40,341 nucleotides of DNA from Zancudomyces culisetae. Taxonomy: Eukaryota; Kickxellomycota; Harpellomycetes; Harpellales; Legeriomycetaceae. The position numbers were made by a program, and so were the translations under genes. The notes below the pieces were generated by a model. That model saw only the letters and a list, made by a program, of their open reading frames with translations. It was not told the origin of the DNA and did no database searches. The stretch lies in NCBI GenBank assembly GCA_001969505.1, contig LSSK01000429.1, positions 1-40,341 on the forward strand, given 5' to 3'. Position 1 is the stretch's first letter. The number at the start of each line of letters is the position of its first letter. Shown in pieces: positions 10,355 to 20,554 of the stretch.

Positions 10355-13300
10355 TTATGTTGAGCCTAAAGCCTTTGAAATCAGCTGGGCGCTAGACAGG
10401 ATGCTTTCCACGGGAATATGTAAAGATGGGTTTACTGTAGCTACACCAGCGGAGCTTTGTACGTTTGCAGAAAGATGCTCCAATAAAGGGAGATAGTCGC
10501 TGGAAAGTTTATAAGTGAAGCTGGGTGTACTCTTAAGAGGTGTATCCATGATTAGTTTCGAAAGGGTCAAAAGGTAGAAATCTAGGCGGTAGTAGAAATT
10601 TACAGGAAGGTTTTGGATCACAGATTTTGATGAAATATACAGATTAAATGTGAAGAGATATGTATACACAATGTCCAAGACGAACTGATAAAAGCATGTT
10701 TTAGCACTTGATGATTCGACTGGCATTTGTAGTTCGTTTTGTTTTTTGCACAAGATTTCCTTGAGTTGTTGGGCGAGGTAGTCTGTGTCGCTGTGGGTGT
10801 AATTTTCAGTGAGAGCAGAGTCGCTACTGTTGTGACCAGAGTGACTATCGATACTAGAATGAGATGAGAAAAGTGGTGGAAACTGGATGGGGGTTCGTAA
10901 ACAGAAAAGTAGACAATTCAACATTGATTCAGCAGCTGCCAACAAATATGCATTGCACTCTACGTACTCTTGTAGAATTTTAAAGGTTTGCAGATCTAAG
11001 TAGTAGTCTTTAGGTGTTTGGAGGTAGTTGGATCCATCTGAAAAACAGGCAAGCAAAACAGACTTATTGGTATCTGACAAGCCGGTATTAGATGAAGCGT
11101 TGGTATCGAAAATTGAGATACTGCTGTTTGCGCTGAGGAATAGTTTTTTGAATAAAGGTTCGAGTAGATTGTATTTATATTTTGCCAGCAAACCTAGTAG
11201 CAGCTGGAAAGTCTGGTGGTTCGGGAATAGATAGAGATTGGACAAGTATCGGTGTCTCATTCGGCCTTCACTGTATTTTGCACTTTGTTTTGAGTTGTAG
11301 ATTGATAGTAATGAAAAAACATCCCATACATCAATAGAAATACCATCTGTATCTTCACGATTAGCATGGAGCACTGCTGGTTCCATGCTAATGTGTTGGA
11401 AAATAATTGGAAGGTCGGACACTGCAGGTGAGGAGTCATGGCGGTTGCAGAGTATTTGTATAAACGAATCTATCGGTTTATAATACTTGGCTTCAGGGTT
11501 ATAATGATGCTGTGGTTTTACAAAGTTTCTGGATTTAAAATCACCAGAAGATCCAGAGTAAAAACTAGTTATGAAGGCAAATAAATAATCAATAAATGTA
11601 GGTTGGTTTTTGGGAGCATACAAGGACTTAGCAGTGGTATTGTGGTTGGTGATAGTATTGGATTCGATAGTGTTGTGTACAAAGTTGGAACTGTATATGA
11701 ACTGCTTGTGTTTAACAAATTCATCGAGGGCTACGTTTCCAAAAGATATGGTATTAGTAGTGTTGCTGTCATTTTCAGTGTGGTTGCGTGTTGAACTGTG
11801 GGTGGAAATTTTGCTCAAATCAATGTTCGCTGCCGAATAGAAAGACTCTATGAATTCAGTCGAAACTCCAATACTCTTTGTAGAAGAATGGCCAGAGAAA
11901 AGATAGAAAGAATCCATGATTATTTTAACCCAAACACTAACAAACCGTTGTGAAATATTCCTGTAGTTGTTATGGTCTTCGCCTGCACCGTTCTTTCCTA
12001 TCCCTGTCGTATTTGGAGCAATAATGTTATTTAGGAAATAAAAGCTAAAAGCGTTGAAAAATTCTGTGTTTCGGGACTTGAATATCAAATCAAGCAACGA
12101 GACCAAAAATCTGACATAAGTTGCATACATTTGTCTCGAGTTTTCAGTAGAAATATTTCGATATTTCCCTTGTTGTTGAAGCTGACCAATATTTGCACTT
12201 TCCAACAAGTGGAAACCAAATTTTATCAGTAGTAAAAGTAATGAGTCATTCTTGCTGTAAATACTCTGTTTTTCTTTGAAATCCGAACTGGCAGATGACG
12301 GCGCTAGTGAGAAATTGGCTGATGACTTGATGGAACTCCAGATTCTAGACTGTGTATTGAGTTTGTTTTGTGAATCTGATAATAGCGAAATGGTACTCTT
12401 TACCAAACCATTCAAATTATTCAAATCACCAGTATTACTCGCTTCCCTACCAGAATCTTTTTTAGCGTTAACTGGTGTCTCTGGCGTGGCTTTGCTATCT
12501 ATCCTTGAAAAATAAGTTGATATTCTTGTGAAAAATTGTATCAAACTTAAATTGGTTGGAACCAGATTGTAGAAGCGGTTTAATTCTATGATTTTATCAA
12601 TAGCCAACGAGAAATCGTTTTTAAATCTCGACAGGTAATCGATCAGTATAGATTCAGTGACCACCAGGTATCTTGTCCTTATGAAATCATCAAGGTTTGG
12701 GTCGTTAAAAACACTATCCTGGATTTTGTTAATCTCAAGCTTGACCAACATATTCACGTTTTTCAGTAGGGCTTTTCGCCTATTAGGATCATTATTGTAC
12801 TGATATACTGTGCCGTAATATAGGTTGAGTAGTGTCTGATGTTCTAGCAGTAGGTTATCAGCCATCAGCGACTTAAATAGCGCCCATGCCTGATCAATAG
12901 AGTTTGCTTCTATCAGGCTATTGATTTTTTTGGAGCGATGATTCGAAACTGCATTAAAAAGCAGAATTTTCCCTCTGGATGCTCCTTCAGTGTGCCTAGC
13001 ATGTTCACCGGTTGTTCTACTTTTCTTTTTTTCGTTGGTCAATACAAAAAAGACATCACTGCTACCATTATCACCATTGACACCATCAGCATTAATAATC
13101 GATATTTGAAGTCCTGCATTAATCCTATTAGATTTTAATTCAAAATTAATAGCTGCAAGAAAAGCTCGAACTTCCGGGTCATTGAAATATTGGCCTTTCG
13201 ATATTCGAATCTCATGGTTATAAGAGCTCTTAGCTGTCTTTGAGTTTTTCGGTGTATTTTCAAAAACGTGTTTTTTCCATATTTCCAAAACTTTTAATAC

Positions 13301-16300
13301 AGCTTTTGGTCTGATTGTGATCATTTCGTCTGATTTTAGACTGCGGTAGCTAATGGCTGAGCCGTTTTCCCCGCTTATCCTCAAGTCAATATTTGGAATC
13401 TTAAGAGAAGTGAACTTTTCAACGGCGCTAAATAGCTCCGAGTCGTCAAATCTCAATCGTGCCATCGCCAATGCTACGCTACCCCAGTAGTACTTATTCA
13501 AATAATACACTGCTTTATGTTTACCAGTATTCAAAGTTACTAATTTTAGCTCGTGATTCAAAAACCTATCCACAATCAGCTTATTCATACCATTGTTATG
13601 GTATAATTTATTTTTGTATATTGATTTGTATAAGAAGTTCATCATCTCCACCTGATGTGGATATGCGATGCTGATTTTTGTAGATCGGTGGGATACTAAC
13701 AATGCTTTCACAACTACCAAATTCCAGTCATCAATGTTATGAGTTTGAACAGGCAAATTTTTAACTCTAGGAACGAGCATAGTAGATATGGAATGGCCCA
13801 GTTGAGAAATAATAACACCAATGTTATGAGAATCATGAACCAAGCTTTCGTACTGAGTCGTACTCTTGAGTTCCATAATTATCCGCGAAATAGCTTTTAA
13901 TAGATTAGTAAGCATTGAAAATACCCATTTGTTATGTATTAAATTTAGTGATTCAACAACATGCGAAATATTAGTGCAAAAGTTGTATAGAGTTCTCCTA
14001 ATTAGATCTAAATACAGCAACTTTAGCTGAATGATCACTGGGACTTGCAAAGTACTCCTATCTACCTTTTTTATTTCATTTAGCACAAAGTCTATCAACA
14101 TTGCAGTCGTAGTTGATGGTAAAGTGATGAGGCTCCTCTTGGAGATCAGATCTATTATTTGTATGATCATATCAATATTAAAACTGTCGTAGCCATTGTT
14201 CGTTCTTACTTCTTGCTGATGATGATGATGATGCGAATTTAAAATGACACATTCGATCAGCATTGCAAATGTTTCTTTAGTTGCATGTGGTATTAGGGGC
14301 CCCGCAAATATATCGCTTGTATGTGTATTTGTCTTTTTCTCCATCATTTTAAGTAAGCCTACAGCCTTTTCCAGGTTCTCGTCGCTGCTAACTGCCAGAA
14401 TTCTGATGATGGCGTTATATACTGCTGATGGTATTCCTACTTTTGCTGTGTGGCTGAGCTCATGCACAACGTCTATTGCTTCATCCAGCTTTCCCTGCAT
14501 TAACAATGCATATACGTGTTGTCCACATATCATTCCTTCCTTCCATCTTGTGTTTATAATGTCGTTTATCGCTTCCTGTACCTTTGGATCCTGCTTACTC
14601 TTATCGCGACCGCTAGTAATACTACTACCATTATTATTATTATTATTATTATTAACTTCCATGGACAACAAAGTTATTTTGCCCAGTTTAAGACGCCATT
14701 TCAGCAACACCTCTCTAAATGCCCACTTCTCCTTATCCCATTGTTTATTCATACGGAGTGATTGAAGATATAAAGACGTGGTCCGTCTATCCATTTTCCA
14801 TAGCACCATTTCCGTGCTACTCATTCCTGCTTTCGTTTCCGCGCTCACTCCAGACTTGTAAAATGGGTCCACTCTGTGGTCTGATTTTTCCAATAGTTTG
14901 GTCACCAACTTTTCAAACTCGTTATGCTCACCACGGAGTGATAGTGCCAATAGGAATAAGTCTATTGCATCATCGACTTCGCGATCTTGTTCCCCTGTGG
15001 CTTGCAAAAGCTGGTACGCAAGTTTTGTTTTTAGTGGTCTCCTTCCTTGATTTTCCCCTACTTTTTGTGACACAGAAGTCTTTTTTCGCAACTGCTGTTT
15101 CTTTGTTGAAAATATTATATTTTTGTCTTCCAGATAATTCACTAGCTGGCAGCCAAATGACTCATCATTTAGAGTTTCGTTTTCCGAGGAACTAGTCTTA
15201 TCAGCATCGACGTTGCCATTTCGCACTATAAACCCGCGTTTAGCTTTACTATCTTTACCAAATACCCCTATACTTTCAGTTTCCCAGATTTTAGCAGATT
15301 TTTGAAAAATCCCTCCCAGCCTGCGACTGGCACCTTTATCTTGAGTTATACGCTTAGTTTGGTTACTTTTAATCAATATCTCTTCAGCTTTATTTTTTTC
15401 CGCATCTAGCACAATCCTGTGTGCACTAGTGAGATTTCTGACTGTATTCATATATTCGTAACTTCGCCACACATTAAGTGTCGGAGTATTGTATGTGGCT
15501 GATATATCCTCCTCCCTCTCTAACATAAGGTACATCGTCGTTATCATATCGTATCCTGCCACCAGCTTCAGCATTCCCGCCCTTTGCTTTTTACTCAACT
15601 CCCACTTGCGCTGTTCAAATACCTTGATTATCGTATTTGCATAAGATAAACGAGGAAAAAGCTCCTCGTAGTTATGTTCTTCTCCACTCGCTTTCTGCAC
15701 ATTAAGCATAAGATATCTTAGTTCATAAATCTCCTTGTCGATATACAGTTCCTCCTTTAGGAGTGAATCTAACAGCCGTGCCAAAACCTCCTTGTTTAAA
15801 CTCTTTTTACCATTCTCTTTGACCATTTCTCCCTCCGTGTATGTTTTCGTGTTTAAGACGTTGTTTTGCTCCAAAAACCTTGCGATTCCAACTACTGTCC
15901 ACAAAACGTCTCCCTCCTTCTCGCTTTTAAATATTTTCTCGAGCATACTATTCGTCCATTCGTTGATGTTCAGACTGTCAAAATCTAAGCGAGATTTCTC
16001 TTCGCCTGCTTTCTCGGCGGCTTTAGAAGTACTATACTGCCTCCGAGCCGGTTCTATATTCATTCCAAAATTCCAAAACACATCATTGCGTCTTTTTACC
16101 CTGCTAGTATCTTTCAGAACACCGCCTCGGATCCTGTGAGTGCTTCGATGAAGATTGATTTCTTTTTTAGTTATGGTTATAATCTTGGTGTCGTTTTTGA
16201 CATTTAAATCAAAACTGGTAGTCCTAATTCGCTGTGACTCGGTCAGCTCGCATTTTATAAGCTTCAACTTTTTCAAAATTGCCTTTTCAGCCTGTTTGAG

Positions 16301-16306
16301 CCTCAT
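10355..16306 (-). CDS. Giant hypothetical protein, probably mitochondrial, with PPR-like helix pairs
   Basis: Intronless frame of 1983 residues; I do not recognise the gene. The first 100 residues are strongly basic and contain RRQYSTS (88-94), which looks like a mitochondrial processing site; a matrix location is inferred. Much of the rest is predicted helical. Segments near residues 590-655 (CGQHVYALLMQGKLDEAIDV, then SAVYNAIIRILAVSSDENLE) and 1127-1168 (SLIEANSIDQAWALFKSLMA) have the spacing of pentatricopeptide or TPR-like helix pairs. A PPR-type RNA-binding role in organelle expression is possible but unproven. Low-complexity inserts include eight Asn near residue 555 and five His near residue 692. 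The length without introns is unusual, since the small genes nearby are split. The start is the first Met; upstream DNA to BUD20 is a divergent promoter region. Confidence 0.8.
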   Translation of the reverse strand: MRLKQAEKAILKKLKLIKCELTESQRIRTTSFDLNVKNDTKIITITKKEINLHRSTHRIRGGVLKDTSRVKRRNDVFWNFGMNIEPARRQYSTSKAAEKAGEEKSRLDFDSLNINEWTNSMLEKIFKSEKEGDVLWTVVGIARFLEQNNVLNTKTYTEGEMVKENGKKSLNKEVLARLLDSLLKEELYIDKEIYELRYLMLNVQKASGEEHNYEELFPRLSYANTIIKVFEQRKWELSKKQRAGMLKLVAGYDMITTMYLMLEREEDISATYNTPTLNVWRSYEYMNTVRNLTSAHRIVLDAEKNKAEEILIKSNQTKRITQDKGASRRLGGIFQKSAKIWETESIGVFGKDSKAKRGFIVRNGNVDADKTSSSENETLNDESFGCQLVNYLEDKNIIFSTKKQQLRKKTSVSQKVGENQGRRPLKTKLAYQLLQATGEQDREVDDAIDLFLLALSLRGEHNEFEKLVTKLLEKSDHRVDPFYKSGVSAETKAGMSSTEMVLWKMDRRTTSLYLQSLRMNKQWDKEKWAFREVLLKWRLKLGKITLLSMEVNNNNNNNNGSSITSGRDKSKQDPKVQEAINDIINTRWKEGMICGQHVYALLMQGKLDEAIDVVHELSHTAKVGIPSAVYNAIIRILAVSSDENLEKAVGLLKMMEKKTNTHTSDIFAGPLIPHATKETFAMLIECVILNSHHHHHQQEVRTNNGYDSFNIDMIIQIIDLISKRSLITLPSTTTAMLIDFVLNEIKKVDRSTLQVPVIIQLKLLYLDLIRRTLYNFCTNISHVVESLNLIHNKWVFSMLTNLLKAISRIIMELKSTTQYESLVHDSHNIGVIISQLGHSISTMLVPRVKNLPVQTHNIDDWNLVVVKALLVSHRSTKISIAYPHQVEMMNFLYKSIYKNKLYHNNGMNKLIVDRFLNHELKLVTLNTGKHKAVYYLNKYYWGSVALAMARLRFDDSELFSAVEKFTSLKIPNIDLRISGENGSAISYRSLKSDEMITIRPKAVLKVLEIWKKHVFENTPKNSKTAKSSYNHEIRISKGQYFNDPEVRAFLAAINFELKSNRINAGLQISIINADGVNGDNGSSDVFFVLTNEKKKSRTTGEHARHTEGASRGKILLFNAVSNHRSKKINSLIEANSIDQAWALFKSLMADNLLLEHQTLLNLYYGTVYQYNNDPNRRKALLKNVNMLVKLEINKIQDSVFNDPNLDDFIRTRYLVVTESILIDYLSRFKNDFSLAIDKIIELNRFYNLVPTNLSLIQFFTRISTYFSRIDSKATPETPVNAKKDSGREASNTGDLNNLNGLVKSTISLLSDSQNKLNTQSRIWSSIKSSANFSLAPSSASSDFKEKQSIYSKNDSLLLLLIKFGFHLLESANIGQLQQQGKYRNISTENSRQMYATYVRFLVSLLDLIFKSRNTEFFNAFSFYFLNNIIAPNTTGIGKNGAGEDHNNYRNISQRFVSVWVKIIMDSFYLFSGHSSTKSIGVSTEFIESFYSAANIDLSKISTHSSTRNHTENDSNTTNTISFGNVALDEFVKHKQFIYSSNFVHNTIESNTITNHNTTAKSLYAPKNQPTFIDYLFAFITSFYSGSSGDFKSRNFVKPQHHYNPEAKYYKPIDSFIQILCNRHDSSPAVSDLPIIFQHISMEPAVLHANREDTDGISIDVWDVFSLLSIYNSKQSAKYSEGRMRHRYLSNLYLFPNHQTFQLLLGLLAKYKYNLLEPLFKKLFLSANSSISIFDTNASSNTGLSDTNKSVLLACFSDGSNYLQTPKDYYLDLQTFKILQEYVECNAYLLAAAESMLNCLLFCLRTPIQFPPLFSSHSSIDSHSGHNSSDSALTENYTHSDTDYLAQQLKEILCKKQNELQMPVESSSAKTCFYQFVLDIVYTYLFTFNLYISSKSVIQNLPVNFYYRLDFYLLTLSKLIMDTPLKSTPSFTYKLSSDYLPLLEHLSANVQSSAGVATVNPSLHIPVESILSSAQLISKALGST

Positions 16307-17012
16307 TATTTCACTTTACACTTTTCAATTATTATAATTCTGGTTCGAATGTGTAAAGTCAAGTTTAAGAATATTGCATATTTTATTTTTCTTACTTGCT
16401 AACTCTTTCTTTTTAGTTGGATTGTCACTTTGTGTTACTTTTATTTAAAGATTCAAATTACCAATTGCATCTACACCAAAAGAGTTTTGTTGAAAATATT
16501 TGGATCGTGGTTGTTCATGCAGATTATTTGAGCAACAGAAGTTTTAAAACATAAGCTTACGACACTACTCGGGATTGTATTCAGTATTTTTTCGCTAAGA
16601 AAATGTTTCCGCTTAACTACCGTTATACCATTTCAATGCAAACAGCACGGTGTTTTGTAGATAAACTCAACCAAGCATTTGTATGCCTACTAAAACAAAA
16701 GGCGCGGTTGATTTTTATGAGCTTAGTAACTTGGCTTTCCGATTATCGAATCGCACGATTAAAAATTACCACATAGGGTCCTTTTCCGCTCTTTTTTTTC
16801 TTTTATGCAAACTATCATCATACAAACTTTGGTTCAATAAAAAAAAATTTTTCATTTCGATTCAACCAGGCCAAACATACTCACAGCACATGGACGATTT
16901 CTTTAGTAAAAAAAAAAATTCTAAACGAGCAAAAAGGCTTTTTTACCACTTTGATTGATTGTAATTTTAAAATATACTTTAGAACCATAATAAAACTCGA
17001 ATACAAGGCACA
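16307..17012. promoter_or_regulatory. Divergent promoter region, large gene and BUD20
   Basis: The two start codons face away from each other across 706 bases. A plus-strand open frame at 16683-16958 lies here but has no domain and is AT-rich like its surroundings, so it was not called. No convincing TATA box was identified. Confidence 0.5.
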
Positions 17013-17474
17013 ATGGGTAGACTGCGACGCTCAAGAGTTCACAAAAATATTAAAGATATTAGTAAAAAGTATCGAACTAAGCGAAGAACAAAGGATTTGG
17101 ATCAAATCCAACAAGATCTATCACAGCCAGAGGCACTAGAAAAAATCCAAAATCAAGAACCAGATGCTGACTTGCCAGGTCTTGGGCAGCACTATTGTAT
17201 TGAATGTAGCAAGCACTTTGTGAATGAGGAAAGTCTTTCCAATCACAAAAGGGGGAAAATACACAAAAAGCGCGTGAGAATACTCAAAGAACCTGCGTAT
17301 ACGCAAAAAGAAGCTGAACTTGCCGCAGGAATGGCTCCTCAAGGCCAAGACTCTACAGAAAACTCTACAGGTTCATTGCTGAACTCAGGAATGTCCTCTT
17401 TGTTGATGCTGAAACGACAAAACGATGTCAAGTTTGGCAAAAAGCTGAAAAAGAGTATGGATATCGAATTGTGA
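17013..17474 (+). CDS. BUD20: BUD20/ZNF593-type C2H2 zinc-finger pre-60S factor
   Basis: Single exon, 153 residues. Bud20 and human ZNF593 are shuttling zinc-finger proteins that bind pre-60S ribosomal particles and help their nuclear export. The N-terminus is basic and contains YRTKRRTKDLDQI (20-32), the family hallmark. PGLGQHYCIECSKHFV leads into a single C2H2 finger with Cys62, Cys65, His78 and His84 (C-x2-C-x12-H-x5-H). KIHKKRVRILKEPAYTQKEA follows, as in ZNF593. The C-terminal 50 residues are Ser/Gln-rich, then end in a basic patch (KFGKKLKKS). The start MGRLRRSRVHK has a good context and matches the family. The gene converges with QCR10. Confidence 0.93.
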   Translation: MGRLRRSRVHKNIKDISKKYRTKRRTKDLDQIQQDLSQPEALEKIQNQEPDADLPGLGQHYCIECSKHFVNEESLSNHKRGKIHKKRVRILKEPAYTQKEAELAAGMAPQGQDSTENSTGSLLNSGMSSLLMLKRQNDVKFGKKLKKSMDIEL

Positions 17475-17970
17475 TATAGATTTACACTTTATACACTTAT
17501 AGACATTACTAGTCTGATCTATTTATAAGTTTTTGTTGTTTAACATCCCAGTTTGTGCTTGTATTGCTTTTGTTTTATGTACATATCATATACGCTACTT
17601 TGCACCAGAATACAAACCAATATTTGTGAAGTAATGGGTAATAATTAGCAAGCTTATGAGCATCTGAAAAAGTTTACCACGAAAAGGCATACTTCTATCC
17701 AAAAAAAGTCGCCATTTTCGCCATAAAAGTACACCAGAAAGCGATTGTACTACATGGCTGTCATGTTTTCGTCTGGGTTTCAGTAGGTGTTGGAACGATA
17801 AACGCCTTTTGTGACCGAAATTATGCACTAAACCCTGCTTTATTAGTAAATAAAAGAGCTGCCAACAAGGTTCAAAAGTTAATAAAAATAAGAAAAAATA
17901 AAGAACAGGCCAATTGGTCTTGCTTCTCTTATTCTTCTCCTGAATGACCCATCGGTATTTAAATCTTCAT
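17475..17970. other. Convergent intergenic region
   Basis: The 3' flanks of BUD20 (plus) and QCR10 (minus) meet here. A 77-codon minus-strand frame (17828-17595) with many Arg and Leu residues has no recognisable domain. Its place between two gene ends makes it doubtful. Confidence 0.5.
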
Positions 17971-18385
17971 TTATTCTTCTGTGTCTTTCCAGTAAGAGCC
18001 GATAACTGGGATTTTAGAAAGGACGTCTTGCTTAACTCTTGGGACTTGGGATACGAAAAATACTACAGTCACACCAGCAAACACACCCCATCTTGCTGAA
18101 GATCTCATCCTATAGTTGTGTTGAAAAATTCATTAGCATTTGCAATACCAAATATTTATAAATTTCAGCCGCCATACATATACACGTGCCCGCCCTTCTC
18201 TCTCTCTCTTCAGACCTGAACTTGGTCGATTAATCAAATTTTTCTTTAAAAGATCTGATCTGAGCATCAGTCAGTATTTAAAACAATACTCCACATATAA
18301 AAGAATCTTACCAAAATCCTGCTCTCTCAGCGTTCATTCCCTTGATAGCAAAGGCGGGCTTGTATTTGATTCTTGGTTCTACCAT
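17971..18385 (-). CDS. QCR10: Cytochrome bc1 complex subunit 10, two exons
   Basis: Minus-strand exons 18385-18312 (74 nt) and 18109-17971 (139 nt) join in frame across a 202-nt intron (GTAAGA...CTATAG, phase 2), giving 70 residues. Qcr10 is a small single-helix supernumerary subunit of mitochondrial complex III. Residues 1-25 are hydrophilic (MVEPRIKYKPAFAIKGMNAE). A membrane helix WGVFAGVTVVFFVSQ follows. The family end is VPRVKQDVLSKIPVIGSYW, then the acidic tail KDTEE. Fungal homologues share the V-P-R-x-x-x-D-V/I-x-x-K-I-P-x-x-G-x-Y pattern. The gene is too short and too split to appear as one long reading frame. The junction falls in a Trp codon and restores the expected spacing before the helix. 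It converges with BUD20. Confidence 0.88.
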
Positions 18386-19373
18386 CTTGTCCTATTCAAT
18401 TCGATATCTTTTTAATTCTTTTCTATCCGGGGATTTCGAAGTGAAAATAAGTAATTAATGCCTCGAGAATCTATAAAAGATGAATTCTGGAGATCTAGAA
18501 GAATATAACAGAAATCGAGATCAGTTACCTTTGATTTTTAATTTATCGCTTTTGACTTTTACTAAAAGATAAATTATAATTTTTTAATCACAAACTCACA
18601 ATTAAAGCAGTATCTACAAAAAAAAAATTTGTATTGCTAACTTTGGGGATGCAACTTTATTCTCCAGTGCTTTCCCAATTAGAATATTAACCAACTTGCA
18701 AAAACACGCAATTAAAAATTGAATTAAACCCTACATTCTGTACTTGAAGATAAGAAAATAATTGGTAATTGGTTGTCCAAATGTTTTTTTTTTGAGCAAA
18801 TTTTATTTCCATCAGCAGAAAATTTGCAGGAGTTTTCTCAAAGTTTCTGGTTTTCCACAAACTCAAACTTTTACGATTTCACACAGCACCTATAAAACAT
18901 TAAATGATAATAGACAAAAAAAAATGAATCAACTACAGTCAGCGACCCGGTAAAAAGTCACGAACATTTGATTTTAAGCCATGTTTGTTTGAGCCTTTTG
19001 TGCATTTGGTACCTGTATCCCAGCATAATCTTTTCTTGGAGCACTCCACGAAAGGAGTGATGTAGTTCGTTTCCATCAAAGCTGATATTTGAGAGTGTGT
19101 GCTTTCGGTTCGATCATAGTAAGTATTCCGCAATACGGATGCGTGTACGAATTATTTCTTGAATATTTCTTTATATTTATTTAGCAATCTGTAGATATGA
19201 TATAAGTTTAGGATGTTAACACCAATGCTTTCTTTATTTTTGCCCTTCGCCTATTCAATAAATTCTTTGATGTTTCTCCAATACTCTTTCATTTGGTTAA
19301 AACAATACCTGGTTCATTTATTTTTGTCCTTGCATATTTTTTAAATACGTGTTTTCACGAAATGGTAAATAGC
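18386..19373. other. AT-rich intergenic region
   Basis: The left part should hold the QCR10 promoter. On the plus strand TATAAAA (about 18891) precedes an ATG at 18924 whose eight codons run into a GTAAAA donor; no convincing second exon was found. A 64-codon minus-strand frame (19133-18939) is less AT-rich than its surroundings but has no recognisable family. Confidence 0.4.
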
Positions 19374-20554
19374 TTATTCTTTTGTTAATAAACTGACAAT
19401 ACATATATCATCATATGTTAATTTAGAATATTGGTTGATAATAAGATTTTTCTTATCAACGAATATTTTCAACATTTGACTATATTGCTTTCGATTATCA
19501 ATAATATCGCTGGAATAAAATGTCGTATAAGGTTTGTATCTTGTAATTATATCATTAATTTTAGTTTTATCATCCGAAAACAACCTTTTGTGTAATTCAA
19601 CGATTTCGTTTCGACATAATCTAATATAGATAACGCTGACGAAAACTCTATGAACTTGACACCATACAATTCTTTTTTTTTTGTAGCTTGTACTTTTGCA
19701 CCGTTTTTATATTCGTTTAATATATTGGCTATAACTAGACCTAAAATGCATCCGTTATTTGCAAAGCTAGAGTCACCTTCCAATCTCTTTTCTATGTCGT
19801 GTGTATATACAATTCTAGCGCTTGGACCACTTCTACAAAGCCTAATATTACCCACCTATTTGAGAATTAAATTTAACTAAAATTCCATATTGGTTGCTGC
19901 GATATCACATTCTGAAGTCTCCTGTAAAGAAGGGGATACCATTAACACTACATATTTTAATGAACAACGAAACATGTCTAGGTATATACTTTTTGGTAAA
20001 AAATTCATATTGAACATCATGTGCTGCAACAAGTAAATCTTTGTATGTACTGTTAATTTTATTGTTTTCTTGTTATCCTTTAGTGATGAAGTTTTGTTTT
20101 TGATTTTACCATTATCACATATTTTAACTGATTGTGCAGGGTATCTTTCATCACAGTCGATTCTTTTTCTGTAATAATCGATAAACAATTTGGTAAAAAA
20201 CCCAATATTCTCAGGGTTTGCTTTTGTGTTTAAACCAGAAACATCAACTGTGTTTTCAATATCAGAAACATTTTCTTTTGGGAAGGATCCGGTCTTTGCA
20301 ATTTTGTCTTTATTATTCTCGTTACTTTTATACACTTTGATCAATCTCATGTGTTCGTTGTTAAAGGATCTGTTATTTTTTATGATAGCTTTATCCTTAC
20401 AAATATTGTACATTTTTTCGATATCCACAATGTCGATACAGTTTAAAGGCTCGTTCAGCAGTTCTCTGCCTGTACTGAGCGCAAGTTCGTATAGACTCTT
20501 TACATTATCCACAAATTCCAGACCTTCGTTCTCAAAATTATAGGCTTTAGACAT
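19374..20554 (-). pseudogene. Unidentified AT-rich gene, interrupted: intron plus frameshift, or a pseudogene
   Basis: Three consecutive minus-strand reading frames appear to be one gene of about 365 codons. The first starts MSKAYNFENEGLEFVDN at 20554 and ends at a TAG at 19877-19879. After seven codons and a second TAG the same frame resumes at 19855. A candidate 84-nt phase-0 intron (19939-19856, donor GTATCC, acceptor AAATAG) would remove both stops. The frame then appears to shift by one base within a run of ten A (plus-strand T run 19673-19682). It continues through a third segment (RNEIVELHKRLFSDD...LLTKE) to the stop at 19374. The protein is rich in Lys, Asn and Ile and more AT-biased than the neighbours. 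No domain was recognised. It may be a spliced gene with a homopolymer sequencing error, or a decayed one. Confidence 0.45.

Noticed and set aside
17595-17828. 77-codon minus-strand frame, Arg/Leu-rich
   Set aside because: It lies between two convergent gene ends and has no domain, no splice context and no clear promoter.
18924-19080. TATA, ATG and donor suggesting a first exon (MNQLQSAT)
   Set aside because: Every tested acceptor leads to a very short product with no known family.
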